DNA from: Sinohyriopsis cumingii
Lineage: Eukaryota; Mollusca; Bivalvia; Unionida; Unionidae
Direction of reading: 5' to 3'
Assembly: GCA_028554795.2 (NCBI GenBank)
Contig: CM068842.1
Coordinates: 55,521,860-55,585,859, forward strand
Length of the DNA stretch: 64,000 nucleotides
Of this stretch, positions 1-9,547 are shown one piece after another. Positions within the stretch are counted from its first letter, which is position 1, and each line of letters opens with the position of its first letter. The notes under the pieces were generated by a model. The model saw only the letters and a program-made list of their open reading frames with translations. It did not search any database and had not been told where the DNA came from. A program made the translations under genes and the position numbers.

Positions 1-27
1 ACCTTTTTTAAACATCAATCAGTTTGG

Positions 28-943
28 TTATTTATGTGAATCATTCTCTTTTTTAGCCTTAGCATGCAGTTGATCTCCCAATTCTATTACATAATTCTTT
101 AAGGCATCAACTAATGATTTCGTCTCTTCAACCTTATGTTTCTTTCACATTTATTGTAATTTTCAGAGACATTTTAATTAATTCCATGTTAGTCTCTAAG
201 GCAGGTATATTACTGTTTATTTCTTGTTCAGTGCGTTGTTATCATTGTTCAATGCGTTGTTAGCATTGTTCAGTAGCTTATTAGGATTGCTCAATGTGTT
301 ATTAGCATTGTTCAATGTGTTGTTAGCATTGTTCGATGGGTTGTTAGCATTGTTCATTGTTCCTTAGAATTGTTCAATAGGTTGTTAGTATTATTCAGTG
401 GGTTGTTATTATTGTTCAATGGGTTGTTAGTATTTTTCAAGAGGTTGTTAGTATTGTTCATTGGGATGTTAGTATTGTTCAATGGGTTGTTAGTATTGTT
501 GTATGTTTGGTATTTCTCCAGGTCTCCCTTTAAAAATTTGCAAAACCAAAATGCAGTGATCAGAGTACTAAATCTATTTGTAATTAAACACTGAGAATCT
601 GAAATTTTCTTCGTATCCTCCTGTATTGTTACTGCATTTCGGATGTTTTGGTCGTTTTGTTCCGTTGAACTTTAATTTACTGTCCATATTTTCTCACCAT
701 GTTTTGATCTCTTCCAGATTATTACTTTCAAAGATCTTATGTATCTAAACATCACTGCATTTTTGTGTAAACATTCCACTATATGCATCGAGTTGTTATT
801 TCGGATCCTTGAAATTTTCATAATACGGTAGTTACTTAGATTGAGATTATTGATTGACCCAGTGCGTTATCTTTTCCATCTGTTTTCTCCGAAGATTAAA
901 AATTAAATTCAACAAGTCCTCTTTAGGAAATATCCTTCGCCAT
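28..943 (-). pseudogene. Broken coiled-coil protein with Asn-rich heptad repeats (ORF1-like?), unrecognised
   Basis: Reading the minus strand from an ATG at 943-941, short stretches look like real protein but change frame several times. The start reads MAKDIS, then, one base out of frame, PKEDLLNLIFNLRRKQMEK. The middle (about 515-226) is an Asn-rich 7-residue repeat of the type NNTNNPL, carried by a 21-bp minisatellite. The end reads NMELIKMSLKITI and then, after another shift, KVEETKSLVDALKNYVIELG and a Lys-rich tail with a stop at 30-28. The amphipathic Leu/Ile/Lys/Glu pattern suggests a coiled coil. Length (about 300 codons), a clear N-terminus and a basic C-terminus would fit a LINE ORF1 whose ORF2 lies beyond the left window edge, or an unrelated gene. 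At least three frameshifts plus internal stops argue for a pseudogene. I do not recognise the family. Two frames around 550-780 both look protein-like, so that middle part is uncertain. Confidence 0.4.
226..512. repeat. 21-bp minisatellite, about 13 degenerate copies
   Basis: Tandem copies of a unit close to ttcaatgggttgttagtattg. The period of 21 keeps one frame. The plus strand reads a Leu/Val/Phe heptad (LLVLFNG) and the minus strand an Asn-rich heptad (NNTNNPL). An irregular copy near 355-365 breaks the frame. It lies inside the minus-strand pseudogene described above. Confidence 0.85.
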
Positions 944-1733
944 ATTAGTAATTCTATTTGTTTATAGTGAAGTACTTATGAAATGGGTATATACTCTGAA
1001 AATCACATCCCTTTTCTTATTGGTGTTGATATTCAGCGTATTTATTATGCCTCTTGGAAATTGTCGGTACTTTCCATTAGCAGTGTAAGAACCTAAGTTA
1101 CCGTTAAAAAAAAAACGCAACAATTTAACAGGTAAGTACTGTAAATAAAATTCAGTATGTCCGTTAAGTATTTTTTAGTTTTATTGGTCTGATTGGGAAA
1201 ATATAGAACACAATTTTGGTTTCAAAATCTCACAAACTGAATCCGATTGCGTAATTTTCTGTATAAATATATGGTTATTGAATCGATGCAATTTGCAGTT
1301 ATATATCGTTATATGTGTAATTAGTACGTGGAATTACTAAAACTTAAATTGTGATTAAAACATTTAAGATTTATATTTTCTTCATTGTCCTTATTACCAG
1401 TAATTCACTCTTTTATTTCGCTTAAGTACATTTTAAGATTCTTTAAACGATCAAAGTTTAAACAGTTTTTGTTTCATTCTTTATACTGATGCAATAAGGT
1501 ATATGCTTTAGATAATTTTAAATAGTGTATTAGATAACTACAAAATCTGACTTCCCTACGAAAATTGATTATTTCCAAACTCTCTTTTTAACTGGACTTC
1601 TACAATATGTATTTCGCAGGATGCCGCTTGTATTCAGTAGCTGAAATTAAAACAGTTAACAATAAAGTAACCAATTGTTAAAGATATTTCCTGTTTTCTA
1701 TAACCTTCTCAACAATCGATTTTACTTTCGTTT
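944..1733. other. Unassigned AT-rich sequence
   Basis: No long open frame, no tandem array and no recognisable element. It is simply the spacer between the left-edge pseudogene and the first SINE. Confidence 0.5.
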
Positions 1734-1945
1734 ATGAGTGGCCAAGTGGTCTAAAGCTCTCACCGTTACGTATCACTGACATCTCACCTCTGTCTGCGAG
1801 GGTTCGAGTCTTGGGTTTGGCCAATGTGGGTATGTGAGAATGCTTGCCAGTAGCTTCTCATGGGTACGTGGTTCTCTCTGGGGTTTTCCCGGGTTCTTCG
1901 TCAACCATTCATACTGGCCGCCACATAATTTTCTCATCTTTTGTT
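1734..1945 (+). mobile_element. tRNA-derived SINE, copy 1 (3' end lost)
   Basis: The left part resembles a Ser/Leu tRNA. A box tggccaagtgg lies at 1739-1749 and B box ggttcgagtct at 1801-1811, so it would carry an internal RNA polymerase III promoter. The body (cttgccagtagcttctc, then actggccgcca) matches the copy at 60.37 kb in order and orientation. This copy keeps an extra segment around 1875-1905 that the other lacks. Similarity stops near 1945, before the (CAA)n tail seen in the other copy. A Ser/Leu-like head is typical of several invertebrate SINE families, including V-SINEs such as RUDI of molluscs, but I cannot assign the family. Confidence 0.8.
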
Positions 1946-2399
1946 AGCTACTCACCATATCATCAGCCCTGTTTAACTTACTTATGGAGATATTACAATC
2001 TCAGTGTGTTTTAATTTATTTGTATACTAGCGTTTGTTGTAAGCGTCAGTAGCAAATCCCAGTACAGTTACAACAAACCTAGAGTAATAATCCCGATGAT
2101 ATTTGTCACGTTTGCTTAGACCAGGTATTAAGACACGTAAAATGCAATGGACATGTGTTTGATGTCTAAACATTTCGGCGGGCAAGAATTAATCTCCTAT
2201 GCAAGATTACCGTGGAGAAAGGCTTGCCGTATCACACCTACATGTTAATGGTTTGTTCAGAGATCAGATGAAACCCGCGGTAGGTGAGCGAGGCGTGCTC
2301 TCATTAGTCCCCACGTTGACAGACAGCGAGAGGGACATTGTCCGCTAAGTTTGATTTGATCGGTTTACAGCGATATCCAATCGGAATTGAGATAGAGGG
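1946..2399. other. Unassigned, GC content rising toward the retroelement
   Basis: No open frame or repeat found. From about 2210 the sequence is clearly less AT-rich than the surroundings, resembling the retroelement that follows, so part of it may belong to that element. Confidence 0.35.
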
Positions 2400-3034
2400 T
2401 GTCATTACAATTTAGATCCATATTGTAACTTCGTACCTCACAAGCGAACGGTTAGTTACGCAAAGGAAGATTGCTGAACAATTTAGGGTTACTCCGAGGA
2501 AGCCACTCGTAATTTGGCAGTAAAACTGAAAAATAAATTCTATGGAAAGACAAAGCTTTGAAAAGGATACTTTCTTAGGCGTCAGAACTTCCGGTTCAGT
2601 TGAGTCCCTAGTCTCCAAGAGATGGAGACGGAAGTGAGACTAGCAGTACAGTCGGAGTCGACCAAAGTCTAGTCGGTGGAGAGAAGGTGTATAGAAGGTG
2701 GAGGAAGATAAAATGTAGTATGAAGGAGAACGTGAAGAAGGAGGAAAAGGGGTATAGAGAAGTCAAGGTGGAGAAGGAATTTGGAGAAAGTCGGGAGGAA
2801 GAGGAGAAGGAATTGGGAGGAATAGGAGAGAAGAATACACAAATTAGTCGAATACCAGAACAGATGGAAATCGATCTCACACTGCTAATCAAGTATTGCA
2901 ATGGCTATTAAAGGGTCGAGCGGAATGAGTGTAATTGGGAATTTAAATAATTTTCTTATTTAACTGTTATTAAATTGTTATTCAATGAACTTCAACCTTT
3001 TTGTATATATCATCTAACCGTCGGCATTGCTGAC
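2400..3034 (+). mobile_element. Probable 5' LTR and leader of the Ty3/gypsy relic
   Basis: This segment lies directly upstream of a primer-binding-site half (tgggggctc, 3035-3043). It could run from a TGTCA at 2400 to a GGCA at about 3026, the usual TG...CA ends. It is less AT-rich than the neighbourhood and contains a purine-rich stretch at 2685-2850. The start is a guess, because no 3' LTR survives in the window for comparison. Short open frames here are not protein-like and I do not treat them as genes. Confidence 0.35.
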
Positions 3035-3186
3035 TGGGGGCTCAGAGCTTTACACCTATCTTTCACTAATTTAACTTCCAACCAAAATTGAGCCTGGGTG
3101 GGACTTCTATAATAGTTTAAGTAAAATATTGGGAGCACCCCACCCAAATCATAATAAACCTGCGACAGTGCAACATCGTCCGGGAT
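3035..3186 (+). other. Retroelement primer-binding site split by a 134-bp insertion
   Basis: The 18-nt complement of a tRNA-Pro 3' end (the PBS type known from murine leukaemia virus) appears as two exact 9-nt halves: tgggggctc at 3035-3043 and gtccgggat at 3178-3186. The 134 bp between them (3044-3177) has no clear target duplication. It contains gggtggg and cccaccc as a short inverted pair. Confidence 0.55.
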
Positions 3187-3544
3187 CTGAATTAGACATA
3201 AATATTATTTTTACGACCTAAAGTAATAGTTATTAGGAAGTATTAGTGAACAGTTGTGAGATATTTTCCATCCTGTGTAGTTGAATTTTTATGATTTTTC
3301 AACTTGTGCATGTTATATTTTGATATTTGCATGCTTGGTAGATTTAAGTTTGCAGTAATTGTGAAGCAAATATCGGGCAAAGTATCTTACCTGAGCGAAG
3401 TTAGTTATTGTCAACAGGTAAGCATTGGGTTAGGAATTTGTAACCTCTGTCAATTGTTAGTAAGTCGAGACAAGGTATCACTTCCTATTAGTATCATCAT
3501 TAAAATGGCTACAGTAAGACAGATGATTTAAAGAGTATCGCACC

Positions 3545-4433
3545 ATGGGCACAGAAGATCTTGTGTACGAGGGAGCGTTCATAGAAGAGAGAATCAAAGA
3601 AAGGAGGGCCGAAAAAGCAGTTGAAAGAGAGACACAGAAGGAGCTGGCCAGAATGGCCGAAAAGGCAGCCAAAAGAGAAAAGGAGATGGTCACGATATCA
3701 GCGGACAGAGAAACACAGAAAGAGCAGGAGCTGGCCAAGATATCAGCGGACAGAGAGGCACAGAAAGAGCTGGCCAGGACATCAGCGACTGCAAAAGAAA
3801 GAGAGCTCTCTCACACTCTCGAAATGAAGAAATTAATGGTAGAAGCTAGGACCACCGATAGGGACGACTCCAGTACGAGTTTTGGATGGATCGTACGACA
3901 AATTATCAACCACAGCTTTATACAGATAAGTAATCCGCAATTCAATGACAAAGAAGAGTCCATCGACAATTTGAGAAACTCGCGTGTGTTCACAAAATAC
4001 ACGAACAACATTGGGCGATTAACGTCTCGGCCGTTTTGCAATATGCAGCTCGCGACATTTACCATAACTTAGCTGCAGAAGAAGCTGACGACTACAACGC
4101 GCTCAAGAAAGCCCTTCTTTGCCATTATCGGCTCACCGCCGAAACGTACCGTAAACTTTTTCAATTCCACACCTGTATTCGAGGGTTATTTGAGAAGTGG
4201 ATAAAGATGGCAGAAGTCGAACGATCCAAGGAGACGGTCTGCGCGAGGTTGTACCCAAGGAGCATGTCCTGAGTACTTACCGTCGCGAGTTGACAGTATT
4301 TATAGCAGAGAGAGAGAGGGCACAGGACTTTTGAAGAGATCGGCAGCATGGCGGAGAGATACGAGCAGACACTCGCGAAGAGTGGATTTCCAGGAGTACG
4401 GGCCGACCCTAACCCCCTTAGTCGCGCTGTGTG

Positions 4434-4467
<34 letters not shown>

Positions 4468-4665
4468 GGCTGTCCGTAATCGTCCTGGCGACGGGAAGGT
4501 CGGAGGGTGATCTACATGTAAGGATGCCACCGATAGACCCGGACAGGCCTCACCCACGAAAACGGGTCTTGCAGGACGGTGAGGGCCGCCGACGTGCTAC
4601 AACTGCAACCGCCCGGGGAATTTTGCAAGGGACTGTCCAAGGGCAGGCAAATCCAGGTGAATGCG
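3545..4665 (+). pseudogene. gag: Ty3/gypsy gag relic (coiled-coil N-terminus, capsid-like part, zinc knuckle)
   Basis: Structural protein that would package element RNA. The frame opens at ATG 3545 after a leader of about 360 bp. Residues 15-100 are Glu/Lys/Ala-rich with internal repeats (ISADRE... units), a clear coiled coil. The capsid-like part follows (IYHNLAAEEADDYNALKKAL, then HYRLTAETYRKLF) but in a different frame from about 4036, so there is at least one frameshift. A (GA)n tract at 4437-4465 has grown inside the gene, and stops precede it. A zinc knuckle at 4595-4636 reads CYNCNRPGNFARDC. In the CX2CX4HX4C pattern the His is replaced by Asn (aat at 4619-4621), so zinc binding is expected to be lost. 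The order coiled coil, capsid, knuckle and the downstream protease and integrase make the identification firm. The gene is clearly dead. Confidence 0.8.
4437..4465. repeat. (GA)n microsatellite inside the gag relic
   Basis: Perfect dinucleotide tract. It encodes a run of Arg-Glu in the overlapping frame and probably grew after the element died. Confidence 0.95.
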
Positions 4666-4684
4666 AGAAGGAAGCAAGCTATAA

Positions 4685-4985
4685 CCCTGAGTGTAGCGTT
4701 CCCGCCCTTGTCGACAAGAAATACGTGAAGCCTGCTGACTACACAAGGGAGGTAATTGAGGTCCAATACGCGAACAGCGCTCGTGACTCGTTACCAGTAG
4801 CTGTCATTGACCTCGATTCACAGTACGTGAAGGGTAAAATTGAAGATGCATGCTTGGATGGGCTATCACATGACGTCATACTGGAATGTCGTTATGTGTT
4901 TCCACAACCGAACCCAAAAACCTGCACACAAGAGTCGCTAAACGAAACCGACGATGATGTAAGTTATGTCAATACCGGTCAGTAA
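4685..4985 (+). pseudogene. pro: Ty3/gypsy aspartic protease relic (C-terminal part)
   Basis: The frame continues from the zinc-knuckle region and ends at a stop at 4983-4985. CSVPALVDKKYV, then LPVAVIDLDSQYVKGKIEDA and HDVILE, follow the order of the retropepsin beta strands in gypsy-type elements. The hydrophobic ILE stretch stands where the family has a conserved I-I/V-G-N. The three residues before CSVPALV, where the catalytic D-S/T-G is expected, read N-P-E. If the alignment is right, the active site is gone. The protease is followed directly by integrase, with no reverse transcriptase between. Confidence 0.6.
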
Positions 4986-4989
4986 CGTA

Positions 4990-6210
4990 CTTTTCGGCCG
5001 AGTTTCCGACCGAGTTGAGGAAACTGAAGCGGGAAGACGCAACTCTGACGCAGTTGCACAAATACGCTGCAGAAGGAACGGAGAAAGAAACTCCGATTGG
5101 CGCGGTGAAGTTCATGTACAAGAAGAGGATATTGTATCGCCACACCAGGAAAGGACACGGACACTTCAAGCAGATCGTCGTGCCAAAAGAGAAGGAAGGT
5201 GAAGTGAAATGAAGTGCATGAAAGTCCCATGGGAGAATACATGGGAATTGCCAAGACACATGATAGTCAAGGAATTCTACTGAACAAAGGTCCAAGGAGA
5301 TGTTAAGCTGTTCTGTCTCTCCTGTGACAAGTGTCAATGAATGGCACCGAAAACTGTTCATCGATCCGTCCCCTTGAGGAGTATACCCCTTATCGATGAA
5401 ACATTTCGACGCGTCGCGATGGATTTGAATGGATCGATTAAACCAACGTCGGCACACGGAAATCGGTATATTTGAATGGTCGTAGATTACGTTGCACGCT
5501 ATCCGAGGGCTGTCGCGATGCGCAATATTGATTCGGAAACCGTCGCAGGAGCGCTGCTTAGAATTTGGTCAAGAATTGGAGTGCCAGAAGAGATCCTGAC
5601 TGATCAAGGGACACAATTCATGAGTCATGTGATGAGAGAGATGAACCGACTGATGTCGATTGAGCACCTCACGACTACCCCGTATCACCCCCAATATAAC
5701 GGACAGGTCAAGCGTTTTAACGGGACTCTGAAAAACACGCTTAATAAGTTGTGTTAAGGCCGTCCTAACGATTGAGATCGGTATATTCCTGCCATGCTTT
5801 TTGCATATCAGGAAATACCACAAGTGAGTTTAAAGTTTTCTCCCTTTGAACTCCTGCATGGGAGGACCGTACGTGGGTTCATCGCCGTACTGAGACATAT
5901 GTGGAATGACGATCACGGTGTCGAAGAGGTACGTACTACGTATCAGTACATCGCGGATGTTTGTTGCCTCGCGCAGGAGAACCTGAAACGAACGAAGTCG
6001 CGTCAGGCGGAGTATTACAACAAACGCACGAAACAACGCCAGTATGAAGTAGGAGACAAGCTGTTGTTGCTGTTGCCGCAAGAACACAGGCTGCAAGTTT
6101 CTTGGAGGAACCGTACGTCGTAACCCGGAAGGTCGGGGTCAACCTTATCGGTGAGCTTTTGAACAAGTCAGTTCAAAATCTAAGGTAAAAACTTAAACGC
6201 CTATCAAGTA
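4990..6210 (+). pseudogene. int: Ty3/gypsy integrase relic, catalytic Glu replaced by Lys
   Basis: Would insert element cDNA into host DNA. The N-terminal linker (KREDATLTQLHKYA, then HFKQIVVPKE) is open at 5015-5212. The HHCC zinc domain follows in other frames. Its first His is at 5217-5219 (HESPMG), the second His site reads Tyr (5238-5240), and a Cys cluster (CLSCDKC) lies near 5322-5342. The catalytic core has Asp at 5422-5424 (VAMDLNG) and Asp at 5602-5604 (LTDQGTQF). The third acidic residue, 36 codons on at 5710-5712, is Lys in GQVKRFNG, so the DD35E triad is broken. In-frame stops lie at 5473-5475, 5755-5757 and 5773-5775 (the last where a Trp is expected). SPFELLHGRTVRG (about 5839-5877) and VGDKLLLLLP (about 6049-6078) mark the C-terminal part, then a frameshift near 6105. 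Similarity fades near 6210. Confidence 0.9.
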
Positions 6211-6976
6211 ACATATTTTGTTTATTATATATATTTGACTGATGACATTAGAAAGGTAATAAATAATATATTATCAGTATATAAAACAAGTATGCCGCAA
6301 TGATGACAACTTCAGAAAACGGAAGAATACTTTCTCTGCCTTCTTTAGTGCATTTGGGTATTCCTGTGTACGTAAACAGCGCTTATAGGTATCGTTTATC
6401 ATAAAGCCTTTTATTCAGGATATTTGTGGAACGTGCAAAGTATTACAAAAATACTTAAACTGTTTCTATTGCAGCCAAAGTTATACTTTTTTGTTTGTTT
6501 TTAAGATACTTTGTATCAGTGTTGTTGCTTTGAACATGAGAACATGGTTAAGATTTATTTTCTTTTCGGACAAAATAACTATGTATAAAAATAGTGTAAA
6601 TCATGCTGCTCAGTGACTAAAAGTGGTACAAGCATGAATCGTTTCGGACTCCAATAAATCGCCATGTGTATGTAAATATATTTGGAGAGCTTATAAAATT
6701 ATACGTATCGCGTCTTCGTCAGGTGATCAGTATTTCTTAATATAGCAGAGAGAGAGAGAGAGAGAGATGTGCGGATATGGATGGATTTTATTTATCGTTA
6801 TTTGGAAATTTCTAATAGAATTTTTACAAATCATATAAAGTCATGCTTGATAAGTTTGTCGAAATTTATCTGGAACTGTCCCTTCGCAAGAAAAATAACA
6901 TTAAGAAGAGAGGTACAATTTTAAATATATCAATTAAGCCTGTGTAAGCAGGCAGTGGCTCATACCTTTTGTCACC
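6211..6976. other. Unassigned spacer between retroelements, with a short (GA)n
   Basis: No protein-like frame. A (GA)n tract lies at 6746-6767. The 5' UTR of the following LINE may start somewhere here, but I see no boundary. No reverse transcriptase, RNase H or 3' LTR of the preceding Ty3/gypsy element is found. Confidence 0.5.
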
Positions 6977-7717
6977 ATGTCGAACATGCATTGCAGTACC
7001 TCAAGTACATCGTTCCCAAATATTTATCTTATAAAATCAACCCAATGATATCCTCACTCACAGTATATTTTGGAATGCTAGGCACACAGGATAACAGATA
7101 TTAACTTTTCACATACTTTATTACTGAGATAAATAAGACGTTGGATATTGCTTATCATGCACGTGTTGATTGGATCGAATATATTAGGTCTACCGTTGGG
7201 GGAAAGGTGACCGCAATGGAAGTACGGAGGTACAAACTGATTTAGATAAGACGTCATATAGATCATGCTTTGTCCATAGTAGTGGGAGATGTGTGGGTTC
7301 GAAAGCTAACGCTGATAAGCTTCAGTGCAAATATTGAGCTTTAAGGGAGGACTTTGATTGCTTGACCATTAGATCAATGACATATAATCTTCCATTATTT
7401 GGGATGCCTGAGATCCCTGATGCGCCGCAACACATGAAATCAGTTGTTTGTGATATCACATAGTCTAACTTGGACATGCTGATTGCCAGTGAGGTAAGAA
7501 TGGATAGAGATAACTGCCTTGAGAAGCATAGATGGGTGAAAACGGTCCGATTTTTGCCAAGTTCGACTTAAGTCCAGACAGGGAGAAACTGATTGAGAAA
7601 GGACAAGAAGAACTGAAAATTGTATCACATGGAGTTCTTTCTGCAGCTAGCGATGGATACGTCTCTTGCAAAAACAGAAATAAAGGATTGATATACAGAG
7701 TCCAGGTGGGAGAATGA
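6977..7717 (+). pseudogene. LINE ORF1 relic (RNA-binding, coiled coil plus RRM-like part)
   Basis: Would bind LINE RNA in the ribonucleoprotein particle. A possible start is ATG 6977 (MSNMHCSTSSTSF). A coiled-coil section (ITEINKTLDIAYHARVDWIE, then GGKVTAMEVRRYKL) spans about 7107-7230, followed by ALREDFDCLTIRSMTYNLPLFGMPE in pieces at 7356-7425. That is the usual ORF1 transition R-S/N-NL-x-F-G-x-P-E. After a frameshift in an HR codon near 7530 comes MGENGPIFAKFDLSPDREKL (7532 on), matching the conserved HRxG...RPIxxKF...R segment of LINE ORF1 proteins. The last frame ends at 7717. Stops near 7355 and 7459 and the frameshifts show it is inactive. ORF2 follows about 145 bp downstream on the same strand. 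Confidence 0.7.
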
Positions 7718-7861
7718 AATATGATGTCGGATGGAAAACAATCAGCATGCTAGATCTCAGTGGCCTGTATAATGCAAGATTTCCACCACATAGATAAAGA
7801 CAACATCCCCAGGATGCGAAACAGCAAGCTGGAAATTAGGACTAGCCAGAGGATGGGATAC

Positions 7862-9007
7862 AAATGTTAAATTGGAATGTTTGTTGACTAAGTGAAGATA
7901 ACGAATTTTGTAGCTTTATTTTTTTGGATCTACTTATAATATGTTTGATAGAATCATTAATTTCAGATTCTTCTAAAATAAATGTGGTTGGTCTTAAGAA
8001 TACTAATACAGAACACACAAAAAGACACAATGACAGGATGAAGCGTGGCTATATATTATATGCAAAAAGTTCCTAATAGGTTTAAAATTGTAAGTGAAAA
8101 TGGATATGCCAAGTGATAAAAACACAATCATAAGCTTCTTAGTTTATATACCTCCTGCGGTTTGTACTATCTTTAATCACATAAATTGTAACAACTTCAT
8201 AATGTAAATTTATTCAGTGAATATTTATATGAAGGTTCCAATGTTGGCATGTTAGCTTAATTCAATAATAGCGGGAGAAAACATACAACAGTGGACATTG
8301 CAGATGATGTTTTCTTATCCTTTGAAAAAGAAAATTATAAATGATTATATTAAAAGAGTATTTACCGACGAACATCAGATAGGTTTGGAAGATGTTTATT
8401 AAACGTCTGTAAAGCAGCAGACTTTAGAATTAATATTGATAAGGTGGCTTTAGGCAAAGATTTGGGCAAATTTTCACATGCACAAGCAAAAGACGCAAAA
8501 GACGCAATTGTTCAATAGTACCTGTTTTTAGGTTCATAATAGTATGAAATAGTTTGTTCATTTGCTCCGGCATTAATTCGTACATGTTTTATTTCAAATA
8601 ATAAGTATACAGTTTGATCTTTTTGGGGAAGTACGTACAAGTAGAACGAGAAATGTACTGAAACTTTTGTTGAAAAACTGCAAAACAAATGGAAAATTTA
8701 TTTGCAAATTGTCTTTCAAATATTTATTATGGTATTGAATGTATTGAACCCATCATAAATGAAACTGAGATTTGTACCGTTCCAGAAAACAACATTGATT
8801 ATTATTATTGACTGCATTGATTATTTTATTGAGTATATACACAATAGGAATAAATCCTTGTTTCACAACACAGGGCAGTTCAAAGAGCAAATTATCTTGA
8901 CCAGTTCAAAACTGATCAGTAGTCTATGAGGGACATAGATATGCAAATAATAGTTGATTTGAAACGACATTGATCCTGTATAAGGAAAGTCTTCATCCGA
9001 ATGTTGA
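7862..9007 (+). pseudogene. LINE ORF2 relic, apurinic-type endonuclease domain and linker
   Basis: The nuclease would nick target DNA to prime reverse transcription. Motifs appear in order along the plus strand in shifting frames: MLNWNVC at 7862 (the N-W-N-V-x-G start of LINE endonucleases), CLIESLISDSSKINVVGLKN at about 7944-8003 (E-T/S position, then the I-x-G-x loop), MKRGYIL at 8038-8058 (the GGI/V loop), IISFLVYIPPA at about 8130-8162 (the Y-I-P-P motif), and FGRCLLNVCKAADFRI then LGKDLGKFS at about 8383-8477 (the GR-L-C...LRI..G...G.FT block before V-D-Y). The section at 8540-9007 is poorly conserved, as the endonuclease-RT linker usually is. Many stops and frameshifts. The order and spacing of five motifs make this a firm call despite decay. 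Confidence 0.75.
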
Positions 9008-9547
9008 TGCAATATTCGGTGAATTGGACCATTGTCATGATATGACTGCAGGCAATATTCGGTGAATTGGACCATTGTCATGATATGACTGTGCAGGCAA
9101 TATTCAGTGAATTGGACCATTGTCATGATCGGTGAATTGGACCATTGTCATGATATGACTGTGCAGGCAATATTCGGTGAATTGGACCATTATCATTATA
9201 TGAATATGGAGGCAATATTCAGTGAATTGGACCATTATCATTATATGAATATGGAGGCAATATTCAATGAATTGGACCATTGTCATGATATGACTGTGCA
9301 GGCAATATTCATTTAATTGGACCATTATCATTATATGAATATTGAGGCAATATTCAATGAATTGGACCATTGTCATAATATGAATGCTAAGGCATTATTC
9401 AGTGAATTTGACTATCTTCATGATGTGAATGTTGAGGCTTTATTTGGTGAATTGGACCATTGTCGTGATATGAATGCTAAGGCAATATTCAGTGAATTTG
9501 ACCATTCTTATGATGTGAATGTTGAGGTTTTATTAGGTGAATTGGAC
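9008..9547 (+). repeat. 45-bp minisatellite, about 12-13 copies, in frame with LINE ORF2
   Basis: The unit is close to ggcaatattcagtgaattgg plus 25 more bases and encodes 15 residues (AIFGELDHCHDMN..). Most copies keep the frame. One early copy lacks 2 bp, one is truncated near 9128, and one has TAA for GAA at 9314-9316. In the 3' half, pairs of units form a 90-bp higher-order repeat (SEFD.. unit alternating with GELD.. unit). The last copy runs straight into the RT domain as GELDSLTINEIL, the place where LINEs have a short acidic segment ending in x-E-E/L-D-x-x-I-x-x-x-E-I. Confidence 0.85.

Noticed and set aside
2608-2911. Frames of 74-97 codons on both strands over the purine-rich stretch
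   Set aside because: Glu/Lys-rich on one strand and Ser/Phe-rich on the other, as expected from purine-rich DNA in a probable LTR. No motif.
4512-5457. Long minus-strand frames (84-162 codons) opposite the Ty3/gypsy relic
   Set aside because: The plus strand carries recognisable protease and integrase motifs. The minus frames are antisense shadows.
8863-9376. Minus-strand frames of 87-90 codons across the 45-bp array
   Set aside because: The plus-strand frame continues into RT sequence, so the minus frames are shadows of the repeat unit.
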